Positions 26,477-36,704 of a stretch of 64,000 nt of DNA are shown in pieces (the first letter of the stretch is position 1; each line of letters opens with the position of its first letter). Below the pieces are notes generated by a model. That model was not told the DNA's origin, made no database searches, and saw nothing but the letters and a program-made list of their open reading frames with translations. Source of the stretch: CAIWHR01 sp963786625 (GTDB lineage Bacteria; Pseudomonadota; Gammaproteobacteria; Burkholderiales; Casimicrobiaceae); the NCBI GenBank assembly GCA_963786625.1, contig CAWAZS010000007.1:61259-125258 (forward strand). Direction: 5' to 3'. The position numbers and the translations under genes are program-made.

Positions 26477-26716
26477 ATGGAAAACGTTGAACAACGAGTG
26501 AAGAAGATCGTTGCCGAGCAGCTGGGCGTGAACGAGGCCGAGATCAAGAGCGAGTCGTCGTTCGTCGACGATCTGGGCGCCGATTCGCTCGACACGGTCG
26601 AGCTCGTGATGGCGCTCGAGGAGGAGTTCGAGACCGAGATCCCGGACGAAGAAGCCGAGAAGATCACGACGGTCCAGCAGGCGATCGATTACATCGGCTC
26701 GCACGTCAAGAAGTGA
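26477..26716 (+). CDS. acpP: acyl carrier protein
   Basis: 79 residues, strongly acidic. The phosphopantetheine attachment Ser37 is in the invariant GADSLD motif; ENVEQRVKKIVAEQLGV and DTVELVMALEEEFETEIPDEEAEKI are standard. GGGAGGGAG lies upstream. It carries growing acyl chains for FabD, FabH, FabG and FabF encoded around it. Confidence 0.99.
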   Translation: MENVEQRVKKIVAEQLGVNEAEIKSESSFVDDLGADSLDTVELVMALEEEFETEIPDEEAEKITTVQQAIDYIGSHVKK

Positions 26717-26882
26717 CCTGCGGCGGGTCGGTCCGCGGGGCAGCACCGCCCCGCCGACCGCTGGCCGGGTTCCCGCGTTCCTGCCCGGCCGCTGCGGACC
26801 CCGCTGAGGCGGGCAGCCGTCGCGTCGGCCCGCGCCGCCCGTCACCCCCAACACCCGACCCGCTCACCCGGCAACCGTCGCC

Positions 26883-28121
<1,239 letters not shown>

Positions 28122-28191
28122 CCGGAGCACCCCTCCGCGGCAAGCGGCCCACGGCATCCGCTGCAGCACCGCGCAATCGACAACGAACCCC

Positions 28192-29439
28192 ATGGCCCTG
28201 ATCGTCCAGAAATACGGCGGCACCTCGGTCGGAAGCATCGACCGCATCAAGAACGTCGCGCGGCGCGTTGCCCGTTTCCATCGCGAAGGACACCAGCTCG
28301 TCGTCGTCGTCTCCGCGATGGCCGGCGAAACCAATCGCCTGCTCGCGCTGGCGAAGGAACTGTCGCCGAGCCCCGACCCGCGCGAGCTCGACGTCGTTGC
28401 CGCCACCGGCGAGCAGGTGACGATCGGGCTGCTCGCGATCGCGCTGGACGCGATGGGCCTGAAAGCCAAGAGCTACACCGGCGGCCAGATCCGCCTGCTG
28501 ACCGACAGCGCGTTCACCAAGGCGCGCATCCTCGCGATCGACGAGGACAGGATGCGCGCCGACCTCGCCGCCGGGACGATCGTCGTCGTCGCCGGCTTCC
28601 AGGGCGTGGACGCGGCGGGCAACATCACGACGCTGGGCCGCGGCGGGTCGGACACCTCCGGCGTGGCGCTCGCCGCCGCCCTCAAGGCCGACGAGTGCCA
28701 GATCTACACCGACGTCGACGGCGTCTACACGACCGATCCGCGGATCGTGCCCGAGGCGCGACGCCTCGACACGGTCACCTTCGAGGAAATGCTGGAGATG
28801 GCGAGCCTGGGCTCGAAGGTGCTCCAGATCCGCTCGGTCGAGTTCGCCGGCAAGTACAACGTCAAGCTGCGCGTGCTGTCGTCGTTCGAGGATCCGGAGA
28901 CCACGTCGCACGGCACGCTGATCACGTTCGAGGAAGACGAGACCATGGAACAGGCAATCATTTCCGGCATTGCGTTCAACCGCGACGAGGCCAAGATCTC
29001 GGTGATGGGCGTCGAGGACCGGCCCGGCATCGCCTACGCGATCGTCGGCGCGATCGGCGACGCCAACATCGACGTCGACATGATCGTGCAGAACATCGGC
29101 GCCTCGGGACACACCGATTTCTCGTTCACCGTGAACCGCGGCGAGTACCAGAAGGCGCTCGAGGTCCTCGCCGGCGAGCGCGGCAAGACGTTCAAGGCCC
29201 GCGAGATCATCGGCGACAACCGCATCTGCAAGATCTCGGTGGTCGGCATCGGCATGCGCTCGCACGTCGGCATCGCCAGCAAGATGTTCAAGACGCTGGC
29301 CGACGAGGGGATCAACATCCAGATGATCTCCACGTCGGAGATCAAGATCTCGGTGGTGATCGACGAGAAGTACCTCGAGCTCGCCGTGCGCGTGCTGCAC
29401 AAGGCGTTCGAGCTGGACAAGGCGCCACAGCCGGCGTAA
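28192..29439 (+). CDS. lysC: aspartate kinase
   Basis: 415 residues. The kinase domain starts VQKYGGTSVGSIDRIKNVA, with VSAMAGETNRLLALA, the substrate motif TLGRGGSDTSGVALAAAL and VDGVYTTDPRIVPEARRL. Two C-terminal ACT domains follow (about 265-415): SVMGVEDRPGIAYAIVGAIGDANIDVDMIVQN and SVVGIGMRSHVGIASKMFKTLADEGINIQMIS. These mediate feedback inhibition by lysine and/or threonine. It makes aspartyl phosphate for the Lys/Thr/Met/Ile pathway. lysC followed by tRNA-Ser is common in betaproteobacteria. Confidence 0.97.
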   Translation: MALIVQKYGGTSVGSIDRIKNVARRVARFHREGHQLVVVVSAMAGETNRLLALAKELSPSPDPRELDVVAATGEQVTIGLLAIALDAMGLKAKSYTGGQIRLLTDSAFTKARILAIDEDRMRADLAAGTIVVVAGFQGVDAAGNITTLGRGGSDTSGVALAAALKADECQIYTDVDGVYTTDPRIVPEARRLDTVTFEEMLEMASLGSKVLQIRSVEFAGKYNVKLRVLSSFEDPETTSHGTLITFEEDETMEQAIISGIAFNRDEAKISVMGVEDRPGIAYAIVGAIGDANIDVDMIVQNIGASGHTDFSFTVNRGEYQKALEVLAGERGKTFKAREIIGDNRICKISVVGIGMRSHVGIASKMFKTLADEGINIQMISTSEIKISVVIDEKYLELAVRVLHKAFELDKAPQPA

Positions 29440-29475
29440 CCGCCGGTTTTTCCGCGCGTTTTCTGCGCGTCCGGT

Positions 29476-29505
29476 TTGACGGCGCCGGGTCCGCGCCGAT
29501 ACAAT
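29476..29505 (+). promoter_or_regulatory. sigma-70 promoter of tRNA-Ser
   Basis: TTGACG at 29476-29481 and TACAAT at 29500-29505 with an 18-bp spacer. The tRNA begins 13 bp after the -10 box. Strong match and correctly placed. Confidence 0.85.
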
Positions 29506-29517
29506 CCGCCTTCTCCC

Positions 29518-29611
29518 GGAGACGTGGCCGAGTGGTCGAAGGCACTCCCCTGCTAAGGGAGCATACGGGCCAAAACCTGTATCCAGGGTTCGAATCCCTG
29601 CGTCTCCGCCA
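29518..29611 (+). tRNA. tRNA-Ser (anticodon GCT)
   Basis: The acceptor stem GGAGACG pairs with CGTCTCC (29601-29607), and the CCA end (29609-29611) is encoded. The anticodon loop CTGCTAA carries GCT at 29552-29554 between CTCCC and GGGAG. A long variable arm (about 29561-29585) marks a class II tRNA, and GGTTCGAATCC is the T loop. It reads AGC/AGU codons. Confidence 0.98.
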
Positions 29612-29645
29612 CCGCTCAAAAAAATGCCGACTCTATGCGCGAGCG

Positions 29646-30314
29646 TCACGGCTCGGGTGTGAATGCGGCCATCTGCTGGTCGCGGGGATGGCGCCAGTCC
29701 CCGATGCGCTCGACCCGCATCCGCGCGAGCCGTGCCATCCACTCGAGCTCCGCGAACGCGTAGTGATAGGGATCGGCGTCGTAATGCGTCACGATGCCGC
29801 CCGGCGTGTGCGGCAGCGGCGCGAGATGCGCGGGCGCGGAGGCCTCGAAATAGCTCGCGTAGAACCGTGCCTGCGGCCTCAGCACCTTTCGCACCTCGAC
29901 CAGGCACCGGACGATGTGGTTCATCGGCAGGTGCGTGAACACGGACACCGCCAGCGCGCAGTCGAACGTCGTCCCGAACGTGCCCAATTCGAACTTGTCG
30001 CTGACCATGAGCTGCGGCGCCCGGTCCGCGAGCCCGGCCCACTCGAGCTCGCGCCGCCCGCCGTCGATGAGCGAGGCGTTGATGTCGATCCCATAGTAAT
30101 TTCCCGGATCGAGAAAGCGGACGAAGTGCACACCGCCGCGCAGCGCCCCGCAGCCGACATCGACGAGTCGATGCCCGGGCAAGAGGCCGCGCTTGACGAG
30201 AAACTCGAACTGCAGCGCGCCGAGCTCGTCCCAGAGCCCGCCTACCAGCTCCCGATGCTTGCGCGCGGCGATCTGCTCAGACGAGAGCTCTTTCCCGTAG
30301 ACGTTGAAGTCCAT
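29646..30314 (-). CDS. class I SAM-dependent methyltransferase
   Basis: 222 residues, unbroken. The SAM-binding motif I is LVDVGCGALRGGVHFV, followed by the acidic YYGIDINASLIDGG, then DCALAVSVFTHLPMNHIVRCLVEVRKVLRPQARFYASYFE, a typical methyltransferase 11/12-type order. The N-terminal YGKELSSEQIAARKHRELVGGLWDELGALQFEFL is characteristic of a subgroup often seen in surface polysaccharide or secondary-metabolite loci. Target unknown. It is the first gene after tRNA-Ser, on the opposite strand, next to the secreted beta-helix gene. Confidence 0.8.
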   Translation of the reverse strand: MDFNVYGKELSSEQIAARKHRELVGGLWDELGALQFEFLVKRGLLPGHRLVDVGCGALRGGVHFVRFLDPGNYYGIDINASLIDGGRRELEWAGLADRAPQLMVSDKFELGTFGTTFDCALAVSVFTHLPMNHIVRCLVEVRKVLRPQARFYASYFEASAPAHLAPLPHTPGGIVTHYDADPYHYAFAELEWMARLARMRVERIGDWRHPRDQQMAAFTPEP

Positions 30315-30361
30315 CGCGGGCGCTCATGGGTTGCCTCGCCAACGGGGCATGACGAAGGTTG

Positions 30362-31334
30362 TCATTCCGGGACGATGACGCTCGTGAACAGTCCGTTGGA
30401 GGTGATATTGCCGTCGACGGCATTGTTCCTGTACGTGTAGATGTTCCCGGACCCATTGACGTACAAGCCCTTGTCGTTGGCGGTAATGCTGCTGTTGGTG
30501 ACGAGCTGAGACGCGAAGCTGCCATTGACCACAAGACCGTTGAGGTTGCCGACGACACTGACTTTGTCGAGCAGCAACGTTGCAACCGTTCCCGCACTGA
30601 CGGCGGCGATGCCGTTGCTCTGACTGCCCGCCACTGTGCTGTCGCGCACGATTCCACGAACGGTTCCCGTGGTGGCCGAACTGTCGGCGCGAAATCCGGT
30701 GAAATTGTTCTCGGAGCTGGGTCCGGACGACCGAAACGGTGACCGAGGCGTTCCCGGTCGGTCTGACCAGGATGCCGCTGGTGGTCGCCGTGGAAGCGTT
30801 GTCGGTGATATAGCTGTCCGCGACATAGAGCTCGGCCTTGCCCGTCGGCGCGAAGCTGATGCCGTTGCCGCCGTTGCCGCTGGCGCGAAAGCCCCTGATC
30901 TGCGTCTTGTGGACGTGCAGCGCGGCGCCGGAGGCAAAGCTGATCCCGTTGAGGCCGGTGTTCACGCCCTCGATGTCCAGGCCGCTCAGTGTGACGATGG
31001 CAGTGCCAGGGGTAGCGCTTGCCGAGTCGTTGATGTTCACGCCGTTGGTGCCGGCGGCGAGGATGCCTCCGATCGTGCCTTCGCACTTGATCGTGATCGA
31101 CTTGGTGATGGTCACTGCGCCGAATCCGCCGGAATCCAGGCAGTTGATCTCGCCACCGGTGGCAGTTTTCGAGATCGCGCCGGCGAAGGTCTTGCATGGC
31201 GCCGTGCGGCTGCACGGATTGACATCGTCGCCGACGCCCGATACCCAGGTCCGGGTCGCCTGGGCCCAGGCCGGAGCCGCATGCAAGGTCGCGACGGCGA
31301 CGATCGCAAGAACTCCTCGCAGGAATATTCTCAT
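30362..31334 (-). CDS. secreted right-handed beta-helix repeat protein, frameshifted
   Basis: About 323 residues from ATG at 31334, GAGGAG upstream. Signal peptide RIFLRGVLAIVAVATLHAAPAWAQ. The start of the mature part, TWVSGVGDDVNPCSRTAPCKTFAGAISKTATGG, matches a widespread family of predicted parallel beta-helix proteins; the rest is Gly/Asn/Thr-rich with many short strands (ITKSITIKCEGTIGGIL, GLDIEGVNTGLNGISFASG, NNAVDGNIT). Two Cys near the N-terminus may form a disulfide. A one-base break lies near 30718; the last third (SSENNFTGFRADSSATTG to TSVIVPE) is in another frame. Function unknown; the fold often binds carbohydrate or acts as a surface protein. Confidence 0.78.
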
Positions 31335-31599
31335 CGTGTTCTCCTCAGTCGGGGTCGTTCGAGCACTCATGCCCTGGTCCATTCATCCGGTTCCGGTTGC
31401 TCGCGGGATCTGCCTCGGGTCGCGGGCGCGTGAGTGGCCGGATGGTGCGACCTGAACTTGTGGGCGTCAAGCAAGCGCCGGGCGGCGATCCATTCGCCCC
31501 GGGCGACATCCTGAGGCACATCAAGGATCTGCCTTGCGTTCCGGCGGACAATCTGCCTCTTGCCCAGGCTTGGGCGCCGCGATTTCGGGGCCAACGCAC

Positions 31600-32860
31600 A
31601 TGCCGACCGAGCTGACGCCGCAGAAATACTATCGCCTCCCGTGGTCGCTGACCGACAACGGGATCTCCTGGCTCGAAGTCACGACGAGCTGCAACCTGGC
31701 GTGCAAGGGATGCTATCGCCCCAAGACGGAGGGGCACAAGACGCTGAAGGAGATCGAAGAGGACCTCGCGGTCTTCAGGAAGGAGCGGCGCAGCGATTGC
31801 ATGAGCATTGCGGGAGGCGATCCTCTGGTGCATCCGCCGGATCGTGGACATCGTGCGCATGGTCAAGGAGGGGGGCTGGAAGCCGATCATCAACACCAAC
31901 GGGCTGGCATTGACCCCCAAGCGGCTGAAGGCATTGAAGGCGGCCGGCGCCTTCGGGTTCACGTTTCACATCGACGTCTCGCAGGCGCGGCGCGACTCGC
32001 AGGGCGCGATCGAGAGCGACCACAATCCGCTGCGGCTGAAATTCGCGCAGATGCTGGCCGACGAGGGAGGACTGACCTGCTCGTTCAACCAGACGGTGAC
32101 GAGCGAGACGCTCGACCAGGTTCCCGCGATCGTGACATGGGCGCAATCCTATCCGGACATCGTGCACACCGTGGTGTTCATCCTGTACCGCGAGCCGCGG
32201 CTCATGGGAGAGTTCGATTTCTACGCCAACGGGGAGAAGGTCGATCTCTACTCGACCTACGAGGAGTCCGATGCCTGGGCGGGAACCCGCGCGCTGAAGG
32301 CGGCCGATGTCGTGGCGAAGATCCGCGAGGCCGACCCGACGTACGAACCCAGCGCGTATCTCAACGGCACCGGCGATGCGAACAGTGTGAAGTGGCTCAT
32401 CGCGTCGAGAATCGCCAGCCGCAGCCAGAGCTTCGGCTACGTGACACCGCGGTTCATGGAACTGGTCCAGGACGGCAGCCACCTCTTCCGCAAAAGGTGG
32501 TTGAGCTACTCCGGTCCGAAGACGCTCGGCGCCGGGCGCTCGGCGATGCTGGCGTCGTCGCTGATCGATCCGGGTATGCGGGCCGTGTCGAAGAACTTCC
32601 TCAGGTCCATCGTCAGGAACCCGGGCAGTGCCCTCGAGAGATCGTACGTGCAGACGGTGACGATCATTCAGCCCGTCGACGCGCTGGACGGGGGCGGATT
32701 CAACATGTGCGATGGCTGCCCGGACATGACCGTATACAAGGGCAAGATGTACTGGAGTTGCCGGCTGGAAGAAGTGAAGCAGTTCGGCTGCTTCGTCAAT
32801 GCGGTTCCCAGGCGCCGATCCGCGCCCGTTGCCGAGACCGCGCCTGCGAATCCCGCTTGA
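31600..32860 (+). CDS. radical SAM protein with C-terminal cysteine cluster, frameshifted
   Basis: About 419 residues. ISWLEVTTSCNLACKGCYRP holds the radical SAM C-x3-C-x2-C motif binding the [4Fe-4S] cluster, and SIAGGDPLVHP is the GGE-like SAM site (GGD here). The core continues with VRMVKEGGWKPIINTNGLALT and FGFTFHIDVSQARRDSQG. The C-terminus has FNMCDGCPDMTVYKGKMYWSCRLEEVKQFGCFV: four Cys that could hold an auxiliary cluster, SPASM-like but shorter. A one-base break lies near 31834. Substrate unknown. Divergent from the beta-helix gene and followed by an ABC membrane-domain gene. Confidence 0.82.
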
Positions 32861-32935
32861 CCGCACTTGCCGTTCCTGCCCGTTCGATGGTGAGTCGGAC
32901 GCGCTTGCAGGGGTGTGAAGCGCACCTCGACGCGC

Positions 32936-32941
32936 TATAAT
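32936..32941 (+). promoter_or_regulatory. candidate -10 box (TATAAT) before the ABC membrane-domain gene
   Basis: A perfect TATAAT in GC-rich surroundings, 75 bp after the radical SAM stop and about 210 bp before the ABC membrane-domain start. No convincing -35 hexamer is seen upstream, so this is tentative. Confidence 0.4.
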
Positions 32942-33022
32942 TCAGCCATAGGGGAACGGTGGCAGCACCGGGCACCCGAACCTGACCCGGCGCGCGCACG
33001 GGTTCTCCCTGCGGCCAAGGTC

Positions 33023-33154
33023 ATGAGCCATTCCGGCGGGATCTTCCCCCGAGTGTTTGAAGACGCGGCACGCGCTTGCGAGCCTGAACGGGCGGGTTGC
33101 AGCCCGTCGTCCGGTCGCTCGATCGCGCCGAGCCTTGCGGAGCCAACGCCGTGA
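33023..33154 (+). CDS. possible 43-residue peptide overlapping the ABC membrane-domain start
   Basis: Open frame from ATG at 33023 to a TGA whose bases overlap the GTG start of the next gene (GTGA). The peptide has two Cys (RACEPERAGCSP) and a Pro/Ser-rich tail. AAGG four bases upstream is a weak ribosome site. It could be a real coupled leader or peptide, or chance. Nothing is recognised in it. Confidence 0.25.
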   Translation: MSHSGGIFPRVFEDAARACEPERAGCSPSSGRSIAPSLAEPTP

Positions 33155-34174
33155 CGAACACCCCCCGCCGCGACTGGTGGGCGCCACCCCCCGACGACCT
33201 TTCGCACGCGCTGGCGTTCCGCGGCATGCCGCCGACGCTCTTCGGCTTCGCGTTGCGCACGAGCGCGTGGAGCCAGGTCTGGATTTCGCTGCTCGCGATC
33301 GGCGTCTTCGTCCTCAACACGGTGCCGCTCGAGCTTCAGCGCCGCATTCTCAACGCCACCGTCGTCAATGGCGAAATCAAGCTGATCTTCGGCCTGGTCG
33401 TCGTTTATGCCTGCGTCGTGCTGTCCGAAGGGTTGGTCAAGCTCCTGATGAACGTGTACCGGGGCTGGGTCGGGGAAAAGGCGGTACGCGCACTGCGCCT
33501 GGCAACGAGCGCACTCGTCGACTCCATGCCGGAGCAGCGGGGAAAGGCGGGCGTCCAGGGCGTCGAGATCTCGCTGATCCTCGACGAGCCGGAGCCGATC
33601 GGCGCCTTCGTCGGCATCTCCGTTTCCGAGCTCGTGCTGCAGATCGGCATTCTGCTCAGCGTGTTTGGCTACATGTTCTACATCCAGCCGTTGATGGCCC
33701 TCGTGAGCCTTGCCGTGTTCTCGCCGCAATTCGTGTTCGTTCCGCTGATGCAGCGGGCGATCAACCGGCGGGTCCAGGCGCGCATCGCCGTCCTGCGCCA
33801 GGCCAGCGTCGGCGTGCTGCAGGGCGCGGCGGGCGATGTCGAGAAGACGCTGCAGCAGGACTTGCGTTTCGCCGAGATCTTTCAGCTGAACCTGGGCATC
33901 TTCAAGCTGAAATACTCGATGAAGTTCCTGATGAACCTCACCCAGAACTTCGGCAAGGTGATCATGCTGGGCGTGGGCGGGTGGTACGTGATCGACGGGC
34001 AGACCGACGTGGGAACGGTGGTCGCGTTCATCTCCGGGGCTGCGCAACATCACCGATCCGTGGGGCGACCTGGTGAACTGGTACCAGGACATGATGGTGA
34101 ACAGCGCGAAGTACCGGATCTTCGTGTCGGCGATCGAGAAGTTCCGCCGCGGCGAGGACCCTTCCGCCCCGTGA
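33151..34174 (+). CDS. ABC transporter transmembrane-domain protein without ATPase domain, frameshifted
   Basis: About 341 residues from GTG at 33151. It has about six membrane helices in ABC exporter arrangement: VWISLLAIGVFVLNTVPLELQRRILNATV, LIFGLVVVYACVVLSEGLVKLLMNVYRGWVGEKAVRALR, LQIGILLSVFGYMFYIQPLMALVSLAVF. The typical coupling region ASVGVLQGAAGDVEKTLQQD is followed by VIDGQTDVGTVVAFISGLRNITDPWGDLVNWYQDMMVNSAKYRIF. A one-base break (extra G near 34038) precedes that last piece. The protein ends shortly after, where a nucleotide-binding domain would normally begin; no Walker motif is encoded nearby. Substrate unknown. Confidence 0.8.
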
Positions 34175-34226
34175 CCTGACTCCGCGGCGCCGGGGTCGGG
34201 CGCCGAGAGGACGGGCGACCGGCAGT

Positions 34227-34430
34227 CTAGCGGCGCGGTCGGCCGGTCAGGACCATCAGGAAGCACACGCAAGCCACGAGCAACGCCACGGTGCCGGCCT
34301 GGAGCAGCGTTCCGACCTGGAACCCGCCGAAATAATAGTTTCCGGACAGGCGTCCGTAGACGGCCCACGCACATACCACCACGCCGGCCAGCGCGGCGAG
34401 GCGACCCAGCCAAAGCAGCACGTTTTCCAT
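34227..34430 (-). CDS. small two-helix membrane protein, unknown
   Basis: 67 residues from ATG at 34430, with GGGGAGGAAG eight bases upstream, a strong ribosome site. Two hydrophobic segments (about 5-24 and 44-63, LQAGTVALLVACVCFLMVL) flank a short polar loop (YGRLSGNYYFGGFQ). Ends in basic TGRPRR. No family recognised. The good ribosome site and clean topology support a real gene. Confidence 0.6.
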   Translation of the reverse strand: MENVLLWLGRLAALAGVVVCAWAVYGRLSGNYYFGGFQVGTLLQAGTVALLVACVCFLMVLTGRPRR

Positions 34431-34742
34431 CTGCGCTTCCTCCCCGATTCTTCTGCGGACCCTGCCCGGGCGGGCGCCCGAATGCCACTATCGGCAATGG
34501 TAACGCGCCGGGCCCACCAACGCGAGGACGGGCGCAGGAAGGGACGCTGGCTGCGCAACTGCGACCCCGGGTGTTGTCGAGTCGATTTACATCCGAGGTT
34601 TTCCACGTCCGCGCGTGCGACGGCACCAATCATTTCGGTCCTATAAAACAAGCCCTTGCGCACTCTGGTGTCCGGGGCATGAGTTTTGCAAAGCTTGGCT
34701 GCGTCAAAGCACGTTTCCCAGCACACGAATCAACACACGATC

Positions 34743-34862
34743 ATGGTCTCTGCCTGGTGGCTACTTTGGGCGTTCGTTGTAGGCGGCTACGCGGGCATGC
34801 TCCTCGTCGCATTGATCGCCGTCGCGCGAAAGACTGCGGCGGGCGATTCGGCATTCGAGTAA
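34743..34862 (+). CDS. possible 39-residue single-helix membrane peptide
   Basis: ATG at 34743 to TAA at 34862: MVSAWWLLWAFVVGGYAGML then a hydrophobic continuation, KTAAGDSAFE tail. One transmembrane helix with Trp at the interface and a short charged C-terminus, resembling small DUF3789-like proteins. No clear ribosome site; an upstream TATAAA (about 34645) could be a -10 box. The 34431-34742 stretch before it holds no other gene that I can support. Confidence 0.4.
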   Translation: MVSAWWLLWAFVVGGYAGMLLVALIAVARKTAAGDSAFE

Positions 34863-35005
34863 CGCCTCCGGTTCCGGCACCCGTTCCCTGCTGCGGCGCC
34901 CGACGTCGTTGCGCGGGCGGCCGCCTTTGCCTATAAAGTACGGCGCATTGCCGCCGTAGGGCCGCAAGCACGCATCCGACCCGCGACGGCGACGGTGCGC
35001 CGCGC

Positions 35006-36611
35006 TTGCCGGGGCCCGCCGTCGGCCAAGTCCCAACCGGACCGGAGCCCAGGATCGCAACCGACGCCGACTTGCAGCGTGCCCCCTCGGCGGGAGATTC
35101 GCTGTCCGAACGTGTGACGAACCCGGTCCCGGCGGCTGGAAAAGCGCCCCACCCCGGACTCGCCGACCGCGCGTTTGCGCGCGCGACCGGCTCGGAACCC
35201 ATCGACGGCAATGCCGTTCGTTTGCTCCAGGACGCCACGGAGAACTTCCCGGCCTGGCTCGATGCCATCCGCGATGCCGAGCGCTCGATTCTGTTCGAGA
35301 ACTACATCATCGACGACGACGAGGTCGGGCGCGAGTTCGCCGCGGCGCTCGCGGCGAAGGCGAGGGCCGGGATCGACGTTCGCGTCGTCTACGATTGGCT
35401 GGGTTCCCGCGACGCCGGCGCCCTGTGGCTGCCGTTGACCCAGGCGGGGGCGCAGGTCCGCGCGTTCAACCGGCCGCGGCTCGACAGCCCGCTCGGCTGG
35501 CTGTCGCGCGACCACCGCAAGACCATCACCGTCGACGGGCGGGTCGGATTCGTCTCCGGACTGTGCGTCAGCGCGAAGTGGCTGGGCGATCCGGCCCGGC
35601 GGATGGATCCCTGGCGCGACACCGGCGTCGAGATCCGCGGCCCGGCCGTCATCGAGCTCGCGCGTGCGTTCGCCGAGGTGTGGCAGGCCTGCGGCGGCGA
35701 TCCGCTGCCGGGGGATCTGACCGCCGCAACGGAGGAGCGCCGCGCGCCCGCCGGCGACGTGCGCCTGCGCGTCATTGCCGGCGCGCCCAACGAGACCGGC
35801 ACGTACCGCCTGGATCTGGTGATCGCGTCGCTCGCCCGCCGCCATCTGTGGCTCGCCGACGCCTATTTCGTCGGCACCTCGGCATACGTGCAGGCGCTCG
35901 CGGCCGCCGCGCGCGACGGCGTCGACGTTCGCCTGCTCGTTCCGGGCGCCAGCGACATCCCCGCGCTGTCGCCGATTTCGCGGGCGGGGTATCGGCCGCT
36001 GCTCGATGCGGGCGTGCGCGTCTTCGAGTGGAACGGAACGATGCTGCACGCGAAGACCGCCGTCGCCGACGAGCTGTGGGCGCGCATCGGCTCGACCAAC
36101 CTCAACATCGCGAGCTGGATGGGCAACTACGAGCTCGACGTCGCCGTCGAGGATCGGGGCTTCGGTGCGGCGATGGCGGCGCAGTACGAGAGGGACCTGA
36201 CGCAAGGCGACCGAGATCGTGCTGACCCACCGCAACCGCGTGCGGCCCGCGGAGAGCGCCGCGAGCCCGGCGGCGCGCCGGGCGCGGGGCGGCAGCGCGG
36301 CGCGCGTCGCGGCCGGCGCGGTCAGCGTCGGCAGCGCGCTCGGCGCGGCGCTGACCAATCGCCGTGCCCTCGGGGCCGCCGAGTCCGGGCTTCTGCTCAA
36401 AGTGAGCGCGGCCGCCGTCGGGTTCGCCATCGTCGCCACGCTGTGGCCCCGGGTCATCGCGTGGCCGCTCGCGGCGCTCGGTGCGTGGCTCGGCGTGGCG
36501 TGGTTCGCGAAGGCCCACGCGTTGCGCAAGCAGGCGCGAAAGCGCGATGCTCCGGCGCCGCCCGCGTCCGCCGAGGGCGGCCGAAATGGCAACGGCAACG
36601 ACGCATCTTGA
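35006..36611 (+). CDS. cardiolipin synthase-like phospholipase D protein, frameshifted
   Basis: About 534 residues. Two HKD motifs are complete: RDHRKTITVDGRVGFVSGLCV and MLHAKTAVADELWARIGSTNLN. Preceding segments RSILFENYIIDDDEVGREFAAALAAKARAGIDVRVVYDWLGS are typical of the bacterial cardiolipin synthase family. After a one-base break near 36207 the frame resumes at ATEIVLTHRNRVRP and ends in a tail with one or two hydrophobic helices (LLLKVSAAAVGFAIVATLWP, VIAWPLAALGAWLGVAWF). The C-terminal membrane tail is unusual, since known Cls proteins are anchored N-terminally. The TTG start at 35006 is uncertain; GTG codons at 35079 or 35114 are alternatives. Confidence 0.85.
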
Positions 36612-36617
36612 TATAAT
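36612..36617 (+). promoter_or_regulatory. -10 box (TATAAT) of tRNA-Arg
   Basis: Perfect TATAAT directly after the cls-like stop and 11 bp before the tRNA. The -35 would lie within the end of that gene; no clear TTGACA is visible there. Confidence 0.65.
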
Positions 36618-36627
36618 CGCCCCTCGC

Positions 36628-36704
36628 GCGCCCGTAGCTCAGCTGGATAGAGTACCTGGCTACGAACCAGGGGGTCGTGGGTTCGATTCCTGCCGGGCGC
36701 GCCA
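36628..36704 (+). tRNA. tRNA-Arg (anticodon ACG)
   Basis: Acceptor stem GCGCCCG pairs with CGGGCGC (36694-36700), and CCA is encoded at 36702-36704. The D arm is AGCTCAGCTGGATAGAGTA; the anticodon loop CTACGAA between CCTGG and CCAGG carries ACG at 36662-36664; the T loop is GGGTTCGATTCCTG. A34 is expected to be modified to inosine for CGU/CGC/CGA. Confidence 0.98.
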
